In this document: positions 17,849 to 26,871 of the stretch, in pieces
Position numbering within the stretch: position 1 is the first letter of the stretch
Layout of the letters: every line of letters starts with the position of its first letter
Assembly (NCBI RefSeq): GCF_016743815.1
Contig: NZ_CP061035.1
Span: 1,676,501 to 1,740,500, forward strand
DNA: 64,000 bases
Direction: 5' to 3'
DNA from: Sphingomonas aliaeris
GTDB taxonomy: Bacteria > Pseudomonadota > Alphaproteobacteria > Sphingomonadales > Sphingomonadaceae
Translations under genes and position numbers: made by a program
The notes under the pieces: model-generated
The model's database searches: none
What the model was told of the DNA's origin: nothing
Seen by the model: the letters and a program-made list of their open reading frames with translations, nothing else

Positions 17849-18916
17849 ATGGCGGCGTTGAACGAAGAACAGACGATGTTGCGCGATATGGCGCGCGAAT
17901 GGGCCGATAACGAAGCGCCCGTCACGGCGTTTCGCAAAGTTCGCAATGCCGGCGCGATCGAGGGGTTCGATCGCGCGGCGTGGGGCGAAATGGGCCAGAT
18001 GGGCTGGGGCGGCATCGTCGTGCCGGAGGAATTCGGCGGATCGGCCTTCGGATATCTGTCGCTCGGGCTGGTGCTGGAGCAACTGGGACGCAACCTGACG
18101 GCGTCTCCGCTCGCATCGACCGCTGCGGCGGCCAGCGCGATCGCGCTCGGCGGATCGAACGCGGCAAAGGCCGACTGGCTGCCGAAGATCGCGGCGGGCG
18201 AAGTCATCGCGACGCTCGCGATCGATGAGGGCCCCAATCACGACCCGTCGAAGATCGCGGCCAGCGTATCGGGCGGCGTGCTGACGGGAACGAAGGAATT
18301 CGTCGCGGAAGGCGATACCGCGCAGGTCTTCGTCGTGGCCGCGGTCGGCGGCCTGTACCTGGTGACGGGCGACGAAGGCGTGACACGGTCCACGCGACGC
18401 ATGGCGGATTCGCGCAGCCATGCGCAGGTCCGGTTCGACGGTGCCAAGGCAGAGAAGCTGGGCGGGCCGGAACTCACCGCCAAGGTCGTCGATCTGGCGA
18501 CGGCGGCGCTGTCGGCGGAGATGCTAGGTATGGCGGAACAGGCGTTCGCCGTGACCAACGACTATCTGAAGACTCGTGTCCAGTTCGGACAGGCCTTGTC
18601 GACGTTCCAGGCGTTGCAGCACCGGATGGCGAAGATGTTCACCGAACTGGAATTGATGCGGTCCGCGGTCGAGGGGGCACTGGAGGCGATCGACGCCGGA
18701 CGAAGCGACGTGGATCAGGCCGTCAGCCTCGCCAAGGCGATCGCCAGCGATACGCTGCATCTGGTCAGCCGGGAGATGGTGCAGCTGCATGGCGGCATCG
18801 GCATGACCGACGAACATGATGCCGGCCTGTACCTGAAACGCGCCTACGTGCTTGAAACGATGTGGGGCAATGCGGCCTTCCACCGCGAACGATTCGCCCG
18901 GCTCAACGGATATTGA
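17849..18916 (+). CDS. Acyl-CoA dehydrogenase (subunit 2)
   Basis: 355-residue acyl-CoA dehydrogenase family protein, shorter than usual. It begins MAALNEEQTMLRDMAREWAD and has a typical middle (GWGGIVVPEEFGGSAFGYLS). The C-terminal domain has LKTRVQFGQALSTFQALQHR, MVQLHGGIGMTDEHDAGLYL and NAAFHRERFARLNGY. It lacks the long active-site segment of subunit 1, which supports a partner role in a heteromer. The start is chosen at the ATG after GGGGAGAAGG; the frame further upstream runs through the repeat. Confidence 0.9.
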   Translation: MAALNEEQTMLRDMAREWADNEAPVTAFRKVRNAGAIEGFDRAAWGEMGQMGWGGIVVPEEFGGSAFGYLSLGLVLEQLGRNLTASPLASTAAAASAIALGGSNAAKADWLPKIAAGEVIATLAIDEGPNHDPSKIAASVSGGVLTGTKEFVAEGDTAQVFVVAAVGGLYLVTGDEGVTRSTRRMADSRSHAQVRFDGAKAEKLGGPELTAKVVDLATAALSAEMLGMAEQAFAVTNDYLKTRVQFGQALSTFQALQHRMAKMFTELELMRSAVEGALEAIDAGRSDVDQAVSLAKAIASDTLHLVSREMVQLHGGIGMTDEHDAGLYLKRAYVLETMWGNAAFHRERFARLNGY

Positions 18917-19025
18917 TGCACTGCGGCAATCCAATAATTCGGCCGGGACGCGTTTCGAATGTGCGTTCTGGCCGGACCGGTTGTTTCCTGACTATGACTT
19001 TTAGGCAACACGCCTCTATCCGTAG

Positions 19026-19037
19026 CGTTTCGAAACG
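19026..19037. promoter_or_regulatory. Perfect palindrome upstream of the TonB receptor gene
   Basis: CGTTTCGAAACG is a perfect 12-nt palindrome about 90 nt upstream of the receptor start and just before TTGACG, which could serve as a -35 element. Its position and symmetry suit an operator for a LacI- or GntR-type regulator. No regulator gene is adjacent. Confidence 0.4.
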
Positions 19038-19128
19038 TTAGTTCTGCTTGACGCCTAGGGTGTCACCCTGCCATTTCGAGGATGAGGTACGGAGCCAACT
19101 AGCGCTTTGACCAAAATGGGAGAGAGTG

Positions 19129-21969
19129 ATGCTCAAGAAGCAATACATGTCGGCGTGCGCCATTACGGTCCTTGCTCTGGGTCTGGCGTCGCCGGCATAT
19201 GCGCAGGTGGCCTCGACCACCTCGCCGGCACCCGCCGCCGCCGACGTTCAGGCCGACGACGCGTCCGATCAGGGCAACATCGTCGTCACCGCACAGGGCC
19301 GTTCACAGGCGTTGGCAGACGTTCCGGTCGCCATTTCCGCCGTGACCAGCGAGACGCTGCAGAATTCCGGCGCGAACGACATCCGCCAGCTGAACCAGGT
19401 TGCGCCGTCGTTGCTCGTCTCCTCCACGGGCAACGAAGCGAACGGTTCGCCACGCATTCGCGGCATCGGCACGGTCGGTGACAATCCCGGCCTCGAAAGC
19501 TCGGTCGTGGTGTTCATCGACGGCGTGTATCGCTCGCGTGCCGGCATCGGCCTGAACGAACTCGGCGAGATCGACCGGATCGAAGTGCTGCGCGGGCCTC
19601 AGGGAACGCTCGGCGGACGCAACTCGACCGCCGGTCTGATCAGCATCGTCAGCAAGTCGCCGAGCTTCACCGGGCTCAGTGCCGGCGGCGAAGCGACCTA
19701 TGGTAATTTCGATGCCATCCGTCTGGCCGCCAACGTCAACGTGCCCTTGGGCGAAACGGTCGCGGCGCGCGTCGATGGCGTCTATTTCAAGCGCGACGGC
19801 TTCTATCGCGACACGACCAACAATGTCGACGTGAACAACCGCAATCGCTATTTCGTGCGCGGCCAGTTGCTGTTCGAGCCATCGTCGGACCTGAAGATCC
19901 GGCTGATCGGCGACTATAGCAAGCGCAAGGAAGCATGCTGTGCGGCGACGTATGTCGACCGGAGCGTCAATCCCTATGTCGGCAATCTGAACGATCCCGC
20001 GCCGCAGACCGCGACCGGCGGCATCGTGCTGAACGGCACCAGCAACAACATCATCAACGTCATGCGCGATCTCGGTCAGAATATCGGCGCGTTCAACCAG
20101 GGCTATTCGCGCGATATCTCTGTATCCCGTGGGCGGTCGTTCGACGGCAAGACACAGGATTGGGGCGTGTCCGGCCAGATCGACTGGGCGCTTGGTGGGG
20201 TCAACCTGACCTCGATCACGGCGTACCGCGACTATTACAACGCGCAGGGGTCCGACACCGACTATAGCTCGGTCGACATCCTCTACAGCGCGGCCGACGG
20301 CAATAACCGGCGTGCGTTCAAGACGTTCACGCAGGAACTGCGCTTTCAGGGCAGCCTGTTCAACGACAAACTCGACTGGTTGGTCGGTGGCTTCTTCTCG
20401 AACGAGAAGTTCCGCGGAAAGAGCAATTCGCGTTTCGACCGGCAATACGGCCAGTTTGCCGCTTGCCGCGCGGTATCGGGGGGCGGCCTCGCCGCCTTCT
20501 ATTCGCCGACGACGGCCGGCTGCCTTTCCGCCACAGGTCGCGGTGCGGTCGCCAGTGGCGCCGTCACCGGATCGGCCGCGAGTGGCGCGATCCTGCTGGG
20601 CGCATTCGATCGCCTTGCCTCGATCAGCGACAAGGGCAGCACGGTCGATTTCTACAATCAGAACAGCCGCAGTTTCGCTGCGTTCACGCATAACATCGTG
20701 CATCTGACCGACACGCTCGATGTCACGCTGGGCCTGCGCTACACCAGCGAGAAGAAGAAGTTCTCCGCGACGTTCGGCAACGACAATACCGCGTGCCCGG
20801 CGCAGCAGGCTGCTCTGGCACCGTTCCTGTCGACCGCGCTGGCCGGCACGGCTGGCGGCATCATCAGCCTGACGTGCCAGGGCAACTCGACCTCCGAACT
20901 GAACGGCATCAGCATTGCCGATCGTCGCAAGGAAGACCAGTTGACCGGAACCGCGATCATTTCGTGGAAGCCGATCGACGATCTGCTCGTCTATGGCAGC
21001 TATTCGCGCGGCTATAAGGCCGGCGGTTTCAACTTCGACCGTTCGGCACTGAAGGGCCCGATCCAGAGCTTCGCGAGCTTCGGCGGGGGCAACAGCGCCG
21101 CAGGTGCGCAGGCTTTGGTCGGCAACCTGCAGTTCGATCCGGAAAAGGTGAACGCCTTCGAGATCGGCGCGAAATACGCGACCGGCCCGTTCAGCCTGTC
21201 GGTTGCCGGTTTCCGTCAGGAATTCAGCAGCTTCCAGCTGAACACCTTCGACGGCACGGTGTTCATCGTGCAGAACATCAACGGTTGCGGCGACAGCCTG
21301 AATGGCGGTGACCGTGACCAGAGCAAGTTCACGGGCGCGCCGAACTACAATGCTGCCGCGGCGGCGACAGGTACCTGTGCGCAGGGCAAGGTCGGCTATG
21401 GCGTCGTCTCGCAGGGCGTCGAACTCGAAGCCTCGCTGGTTCCGGCACGCAACTTCCGCGTCAGCGCCGGTCTGACCTATGCCGACACCAAGTATCGCGA
21501 CAATCTGGTCGGCAACAATGCAGGCGGCCCACTCAACCAGTCGCTCCGCAAGCTGCCGGGCGACAATCTGTCGAACGCGCCGCAAGTGGTGGTGACCGGT
21601 TCGGCGGCCTGGACCCCGGACATCGGCAGCAGCGGGCTTTCCGGCCTGTTCTATGTCGATACCCGCATGTCGAGCGACTATAACACCGGGTCCGATCTGT
21701 TCCCGCAAAAGGGCCAGGACGGCTTCGCGCTCGTTAACGCCCGCGTCGGTATTCGCGGTGCGGACGATGCGTGGGCGCTCGAATTCTGGGGCCAGAACGT
21801 GTTCAACAAGCAATATGCGCAGGTCGCCTTCAACTCGCCCTTCCAGGAGGGCGGTGTCTCGACCACCACCGCATTTGCCGATCCGCAATATCCCGGCGGT
21901 CGCCAGATCTTCTCGCAATTCCTGGCGGAGCCGCGGACCTACGGTGTGACGGTGCGTGGGAAGTTCTGA
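19129..21969 (+). CDS. TonB-dependent outer-membrane receptor
   Basis: 946-residue outer-membrane transporter that imports a scarce or bulky ligand using TonB energy. The signal peptide ends ALGLASPAYA before QVASTTSPAP. The plug domain has GNIVVTAQGRSQALADVPVA, then RIRGIGTVGDNPGLESSVVV and VLRGPQGTLGGRNSTAGLIS. The barrel ends with the aromatic terminus TYGVTVRGKF. ATG 19129 is preferred over the adjacent GTG. It is downstream of the acyl-CoA dehydrogenase pair and upstream of an MFS transporter, which suggests uptake of the hydrophobic substrate they degrade (inference). A strong terminator follows. Confidence 0.95.
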   Translation: MLKKQYMSACAITVLALGLASPAYAQVASTTSPAPAAADVQADDASDQGNIVVTAQGRSQALADVPVAISAVTSETLQNSGANDIRQLNQVAPSLLVSSTGNEANGSPRIRGIGTVGDNPGLESSVVVFIDGVYRSRAGIGLNELGEIDRIEVLRGPQGTLGGRNSTAGLISIVSKSPSFTGLSAGGEATYGNFDAIRLAANVNVPLGETVAARVDGVYFKRDGFYRDTTNNVDVNNRNRYFVRGQLLFEPSSDLKIRLIGDYSKRKEACCAATYVDRSVNPYVGNLNDPAPQTATGGIVLNGTSNNIINVMRDLGQNIGAFNQGYSRDISVSRGRSFDGKTQDWGVSGQIDWALGGVNLTSITAYRDYYNAQGSDTDYSSVDILYSAADGNNRRAFKTFTQELRFQGSLFNDKLDWLVGGFFSNEKFRGKSNSRFDRQYGQFAACRAVSGGGLAAFYSPTTAGCLSATGRGAVASGAVTGSAASGAILLGAFDRLASISDKGSTVDFYNQNSRSFAAFTHNIVHLTDTLDVTLGLRYTSEKKKFSATFGNDNTACPAQQAALAPFLSTALAGTAGGIISLTCQGNSTSELNGISIADRRKEDQLTGTAIISWKPIDDLLVYGSYSRGYKAGGFNFDRSALKGPIQSFASFGGGNSAAGAQALVGNLQFDPEKVNAFEIGAKYATGPFSLSVAGFRQEFSSFQLNTFDGTVFIVQNINGCGDSLNGGDRDQSKFTGAPNYNAAAAATGTCAQGKVGYGVVSQGVELEASLVPARNFRVSAGLTYADTKYRDNLVGNNAGGPLNQSLRKLPGDNLSNAPQVVVTGSAAWTPDIGSSGLSGLFYVDTRMSSDYNTGSDLFPQKGQDGFALVNARVGIRGADDAWALEFWGQNVFNKQYAQVAFNSPFQEGGVSTTTAFADPQYPGGRQIFSQFLAEPRTYGVTVRGKF

Positions 21970-22017
21970 TCGTGTTCGAACGCCGGCTGGTAACAAGCTG
22001 GAATTAAGGTAAATGTT

Positions 22018-22056
22018 AGCCCGCTGTTCGGTAACCCCGAACAGCGGGCTTTTTCT
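22018..22056 (+). terminator. Rho-independent terminator after the TonB receptor
   Basis: A perfect 14-bp stem AGCCCGCTGTTCGG / CCGAACAGCGGGCT is followed by TTTTTCTTT. It lies 48 nt after the receptor stop and 24 nt before the MFS gene. Confidence 0.92.
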
Positions 22057-22079
22057 TTGGCGTAAAAGAGAGTGACCGC

Positions 22080-23390
22080 ATGACCCTTGCCGGAACGCAT
22101 CCCGAGATCGCCGATACGCTGGCGATAAAGCGTCGGACGATGACGCTGGCGCTGCTCACGATGGTGTATTTCTTCAGCTATATGGACCGGCAGATCCTCT
22201 CGATCCTGGTTGAGCTGATCAAGGCCGACCTGAAGCTGTCTGATACGCAGATGGGGATGCTCGGCGGGTTGGCCTTCGCGGTATTCTATGCCGGGCTGGG
22301 CATTCCGGTCGCGCGCTTTGCGGACAAGTCCAACCGGCGCAACATCATCGCCGTGTCGCTCGCCTTGTGGAGCCTGATGACGGCGCTGTGCGGGCTGGCG
22401 CAGAACTTCTTTCAGCTGCTCGCGGCGCGGATCGGCGTCGGGGTGGGGGAGGCGGGGTCCAGCCCGCCGAGCCATTCGATCATCGCCGATCTGTATCCGG
22501 TCGAAAAGCGTGCGAGTGCGATGGCGATCTATTCGCTGGGTGTCGTGCTGGGCGGCGGGTTCGGCACGATGATCGGCGGGTGGCTGGCGAGCCAATATGG
22601 CTGGCGCTTCGCGATCATCGCGATCGGTATTCCCGGCATCATCCTGGCGATTATCGTGCGCCTGTTCGTGGTCGAGCCGCGCCGTGGCCTGTCCGATGCG
22701 TCGCGCGCGGCGGATGCGGGGGAAATGCCGCGCGTCTGGTCCGCCTTCACCGATATGTGGCGCGACGCGGCGGCGCGGCATCTGGTGCTGGCGGTCACGC
22801 TGACCTCGCTGATCGGCTATGCGACGACCTATTGGGGACCGAGTTATCTGCAACGATCGCTTGGCTTTACGGTCGGGCAGGTCGCTTTGATCGTCGCGCC
22901 GATCGCGGCGGTTCTGGGCACCGTATCGGGCGTCGCCGGCGGGCGCGTGGCGGATTGGGCCGCGAAGCGTTGGGGCATCCACGCGCAAAGCTGGATGGTC
23001 GGGCTGCTGAAATGCGCGGCGCTGCCGTTCACGATCCTGTTCTTCACGACGGATGTCCCGGCGGTGGCGATCGGCGCGTATGCGTTCAACATGGTGTTCG
23101 CCAATTCGTATCTCGGCCCGACCTTTGCGATGTTGCAGGGGTTGGCGCCGTTGCGGATGCGCGCGATGTGGGCGGCGATCACGCTGCTGGTGATCAACCT
23201 GGTCGGGCTGGGCCTGGGGCCGACGTCGATCGGTATCCTGAGCGACCTGTTCGTCCCCTATGTCGGCAAGGCGGAATCGCTGCGCTGGGCGCTGATCGTT
23301 GCGGTCGGCGCAACGCCGTGGGCGATCTTCCATTACTGGCGCGCGGGCGTGATCCTGAAGCGGCGGCAGGATCTGGTCGCCCAAGGGTGA
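22080..23390 (+). CDS. MFS transporter (spinster-like)
   Basis: 436-residue inner-membrane transporter with 12 predicted helices. The N-terminal MVYFFSYMDRQILSILVELI, the conserved loop GIPVARFADKSNRRNIIAVS and GVGVGEAGSSPPSHSIIADL are typical of the spinster-type branch of the major facilitator family. It follows the TonB receptor and probably carries the same or a related compound across the inner membrane (inference). A terminator separates them, so it likely has its own promoter. Confidence 0.88.
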   Translation: MTLAGTHPEIADTLAIKRRTMTLALLTMVYFFSYMDRQILSILVELIKADLKLSDTQMGMLGGLAFAVFYAGLGIPVARFADKSNRRNIIAVSLALWSLMTALCGLAQNFFQLLAARIGVGVGEAGSSPPSHSIIADLYPVEKRASAMAIYSLGVVLGGGFGTMIGGWLASQYGWRFAIIAIGIPGIILAIIVRLFVVEPRRGLSDASRAADAGEMPRVWSAFTDMWRDAAARHLVLAVTLTSLIGYATTYWGPSYLQRSLGFTVGQVALIVAPIAAVLGTVSGVAGGRVADWAAKRWGIHAQSWMVGLLKCAALPFTILFFTTDVPAVAIGAYAFNMVFANSYLGPTFAMLQGLAPLRMRAMWAAITLLVINLVGLGLGPTSIGILSDLFVPYVGKAESLRWALIVAVGATPWAIFHYWRAGVILKRRQDLVAQG

Positions 23391-23471
23391 TCTGATCCGG
23401 CTGATCTGGGTCGGTGTGTTCAAAGGAACTGATCGGATGACGCGGGCGGCGTGAGGCTCTAGGCTCGGTTC

Positions 23472-25782
23472 ATGCCTAAACCCACGCCCCACCTGCCGAC
23501 CCGCGAACAGATCCTCGATTTCATCGCCACATCCAAGACCGCCGCGGGCAAGCGCGAGATCGCCAAGGCGTTCGGCCTGACCGCGCAGCAGAAGATCGCG
23601 CTGAAGGCGCTGTTGAAGGACATGGCCGACGAAGGCCTGATCGACAGCGCACCGGGGCGATCGTTCCACAAGATGGGCGGCGTTCCCAAGGTGACGGTGC
23701 TGCGCATCGTCGATGCGGACGATGGCGGCAATATCTGGGCGGTGCCGGAGAACTGGCAGGCGGAGACGCCGCCGCCCAAGCTGCGTGTCCGGGAAAAGGG
23801 GCGGCGTGGCGCGCTGGGCATCGGCGACCGCATCCTCGCGCGGACCGAGGAAGCGGGGAACGGCTGGATCGCGCATCCGATGAAGGCGCTCGCCAAGGGC
23901 GAGGAGCTGGTGCTCGGCGTGTTGCGCCAGGAAGGCGGCAAGATGTGGCTGACCGGCGTCGAGAAGCGCGACCGTAGCGAATATCTGGTCGCGGACGCAG
24001 GCGATGGCGAGGCCGGCGATCTGGTGCTGGCGGAGAAAGGCGGGCGCCCACCGCGCATCACCGTTCGCGTGACGGAAGTGCTGGGTGATCCGTTCGCGCC
24101 GCGCAGTTTCTCGCTGATCGCGATCCACAAGCTGGGCATTCCCACGGTCTTCACGCCCGAGACGTTGGCCGAGGCGACGCGGATGGCCGCGCAGGCTTTG
24201 GGCGACGATCGTGAGGATCTGCGCGCGATCCCGATCGTCGCGATCGACCCCGCCGATGCACGCGATCACGACGATGCGGTCTGGGCGGCGGAGGATGACG
24301 ATCCCGGCAACGAAGGCGGATGGAAGGCGATCGTCGCGATCGCCGACGTCAGTTTCTACGTGCGCCCCGGCTCCGATCTCGACCGCGAGGCGCGGCGGCG
24401 CGGCAATTCGGTTTACTTCCCCGATCGCGTCGTGCCGATGCTGCCCGAAATCCTGTCCGCCGACGTCTGTTCGTTGAAGGAGGGCGTCGATCGCGCGGCA
24501 CTCGCCTGTCATTTGCAGGTCGGTAAGAATGGCGAGCTGAAAAGCTGGCGCTTCACGCGTGCGGTCGTGCGGCTGGCGGCTAATATTGCGTACGAGGACG
24601 CGCAAGCGGCGATCGATGCCGCCTCTGCTCCCCTCCCGCCTGCGGGAGGGGCCGGGGAGGGGCGTCGGAAGAGAGAGCAGAGCCCGCTGAAATCCCCTCC
24701 CTAACCCCTCCCGCAAGCGGGAGGGGGATTTGCTACCCATGCTCACCCCGCTCTGGGCGTGCTGGCAGGCGATGTACAAGGCGCGCGAAAAGCGTGGTCC
24801 GCTCGATCTCGACCTGCCCGAACGGCGCGTCGTGCTCGACGAGAAGGGGCGGATCATGTCGGTCGCGCCGCGTGAGCGGCTGGATGCGCACAAGCTGATC
24901 GAGGATTATATGATCGCCGCCAATGTCGCGGCGGCGAAGGCGCTGGAGGCGAAGAAGGCACCGGTCATGTACCGCGTTCACGAACCGCCAAGCCGCGAGA
25001 AACTGGTCGCGCTGAAGGATTACCTCAAGACCTTCGGCGTCGAATTCGCGCTGGGGCAGGTGATCCAGCCGCGAACGTTCAACCATGTCCTCGACCGGGT
25101 CGGAGACGTGGACTTCCGCCCGCAGATCATGGAACAGGTGCTGCGAACGCAGACCCAGGCCTATTACGCGCCTGCCAATCTTGGCCATTTCGGGCTCGCG
25201 CTCGGTAGCTACGGGCACTTCACGTCGCCGATCCGGCGCTATGCCGATCTGATCGTGCATCGCTCGCTGGTCGCGACCTTCAAGCTCGGGCCGGGCGGGC
25301 TGACCGACGGCGAGGCCGCGGCGATGGAGCGGATCGGCGAAGGCATATCAGCGCTGGAACGCCGCGCGATGGAGGCGGAACGCGACACGATCGACCGCTA
25401 TGTCGCCGCCTATCTCGCCGAGCGGGTCGGCGACGTGGTCGATGCGCGGATCACCGGCGTGACGAACTTCGGCTTCTTCGCGACGGTCGAGGGGATCGGC
25501 GGCGACGGGTTGATGCCGGTCCGCGATATCGGCGGCGAGTATTTCCGCTTCGATGAAAAGGCGCGCACGCTGATCGGCGAGCATTCCGGCACGACCTTCG
25601 CCAGCGGACAGCGGCTGCAACTGCGGCTGGCCGAGGCGAATCCGGTGACCGGCGGGCTGCGCTTCGAGATGGTCGACGGCAAGGCGGAACGGCCCGAACG
25701 CGACACCGGGGTCAAGCCTGCGCGGGTTATCAAGCGGCGGGGGCGACCGGCGAATATCCGGCACCAGGGGAAGAAGCGGTAG
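23472..25782 (+). pseudogene. rnr: Ribonuclease R, split by a palindromic repeat insertion
   Basis: 3'-5' exoribonuclease that degrades structured RNA. The first part (23472-24704, 410 residues) has the winged-helix and cold-shock domains and the start of the RNB domain with the metal-binding Asps in DPADARDHDDAVWA (about residues 257-270). It runs through ANIAYEDAQAAIDAA and then into repeat sequence and a TAA. The second part (24730 or ATG 24739 to 25782) resumes with LTPLWACWQAMYKAREKRGP and continues through GSYGHFTSPIRRYADLIVHR to an S1 domain and a basic tail. About 110 nt separate the two. The insert ends in GGGAGGGGG, which could act as a Shine-Dalgarno for ATG 24739, so two polypeptides might still form. 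A single intact chain cannot. Confidence 0.9.
24628..24727. repeat. ~100-nt two-hairpin repeat unit inserted in rnr
   Basis: Two hairpins, CCCCTCCCGC-CT-GCGGGAGGGG (24630-24651) and CCCCTCCCGC-AA-GCGGGAGGGG (24705-24726), lie in the same orientation about 75 nt apart, with GCCGGGGAGG directly after the first. The same arrangement occurs between genes at 28034-28131. Here it interrupts the RNB domain of RNase R. Confidence 0.85.
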
Positions 25783-25894
25783 GGTCGGTCGACTTTGGCG
25801 AACCGGGTCATCTCCCAACCGTATCAGCCTACTATGAAGCTCGACATGACGCTCACCATGTGTATTACTAGTGTAGAACACCTGGGAGAATGAA

Positions 25895-26728
25895 ATGATC
25901 GCGATAGTGATGGCCGCAGCGGCGGTGGTGGCGCAACCGGCCGCTGCACCCCCGCCGGCTCCCGTGCAGGTGATGGTCCTGGGCAGCTATCATTTCGACA
26001 ATCCCGGCCGCGACGTCGTGAACATCAAGGCCGACGATGTCCGCACCCCGAAGCGGCAGCGCGAACTCGCTGCGCTGGCGGATGCGATCGCGACGTTCCG
26101 TCCGACGCGGGTGATGGTCGAACGGCAGCGGCCCGGCCCCGGTTTCGAGGTGAAGGACTATGCCAACTTCACCCCGGCGTTGCTGGCGAAGGATGCCGAC
26201 GAGACGGTTCAGCTCGGTTTCCGCATCGCCGCGCGCGCCGGTTTGAAGTCCGTTCAGGGTATCGACGAACAGCCGACCGGCGACGAACCGGATTATTTCC
26301 CGTTCGACAAGGTTCAGGTCTATGCCAAGAGCAAGGGCGAGGAAGCGCGGCTGGATGCGATCTTCGCGCCGCTGAAGGTCGAAGCGAAAGCCGCCGAGGC
26401 GCGACAGCGGACGGAGACGATCCCGCAACTGCTTCTGCATTACAATGACGACACGACCCCGACCGGGGGGCAGCAGGTTTCCTACGGCATGCTCGGGTTC
26501 GGCGACGGCGAACGCCAGCCGGGGGCGGATCTCAATGCGATGTGGTATCTGCGCAATGCGAAGATCTTCGCCAAGCTGATGAACGTCGCGAAACCGGGTG
26601 ACCGGGTGCTGGTCGTCTACGGCGCAGGTCACGGATATTGGCTGAGGCATTTCGCCTCGACGGTGCCGGGATATGGGCTGGTGGATGTGAAACCGTATCT
26701 CAAGCGCGCTGCCGCAGCCGTGCGGTAA
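25895..26728 (+). CDS. DUF5694-type exported protein
   Basis: 277 residues. The N-terminal hydrophobic stretch MIAIVMAAAAVVAQPAAA looks like a signal peptide. The conserved core starts VMVLGSYHFDNPGRDVVNIK, includes TRVMVERQRPG, and ends VLVVYGAGHGYWLRHFASTV. The GSYHFDNPGRD motif is characteristic of the DUF5694 family as I recall it. The overall pattern (His early, Glu in VMVER, GxGH late) recalls TraB/ChaN-like metalloenzymes. Function unknown. It lies downstream of rnr and upstream of a palindromic repeat. Confidence 0.7.
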   Translation: MIAIVMAAAAVVAQPAAAPPPAPVQVMVLGSYHFDNPGRDVVNIKADDVRTPKRQRELAALADAIATFRPTRVMVERQRPGPGFEVKDYANFTPALLAKDADETVQLGFRIAARAGLKSVQGIDEQPTGDEPDYFPFDKVQVYAKSKGEEARLDAIFAPLKVEAKAAEARQRTETIPQLLLHYNDDTTPTGGQQVSYGMLGFGDGERQPGADLNAMWYLRNAKIFAKLMNVAKPGDRVLVVYGAGHGYWLRHFASTVPGYGLVDVKPYLKRAAAAVR

Positions 26729-26733
26729 TTAAT

Positions 26734-26862
26734 CCTCCCCGGCACGGGGAGGGGGACCGCTCGGCTTCTTCAGCCGAGGGGTGGAGGGGGCTCCACAAGC
26801 GGCTTGTCCGCGGAAAGCCCCCTCCGTCGCACTTCGCGCGCCACCTCCCCACGCCGGGGAGG
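26734..26862. repeat. Palindromic repeat unit between convergent genes
   Basis: CTCCCC-GGCAC-GGGGAG at the left and CCTCCCC-ACGCC-GGGGAGG at the right bracket a unit of about 130 nt. Its interior also has complementary runs (GGAGGGGGCT near 26785, AGCCCCCTCC near 26816). It lies between the convergent genes ending at 26728 and 26872 and could act as a bidirectional transcript end. Confidence 0.65.
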
Positions 26863-26871
26863 ACTCGCGTC

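Noticed and set aside
19303..21996. 897-residue open frame on the minus strand opposite the TonB receptor
   Set aside because: It is an antisense shadow of a long high-GC gene; its Arg/Asp/Val-rich low-complexity translation resembles no protein family, while the plus strand encodes a complete TonB receptor.
21939..24893. 984-residue minus-strand open frame opposite the MFS and rnr genes
   Set aside because: Repetitive Arg/His/Gln-rich translation spanning two real genes and a terminator; a GC-bias artefact.
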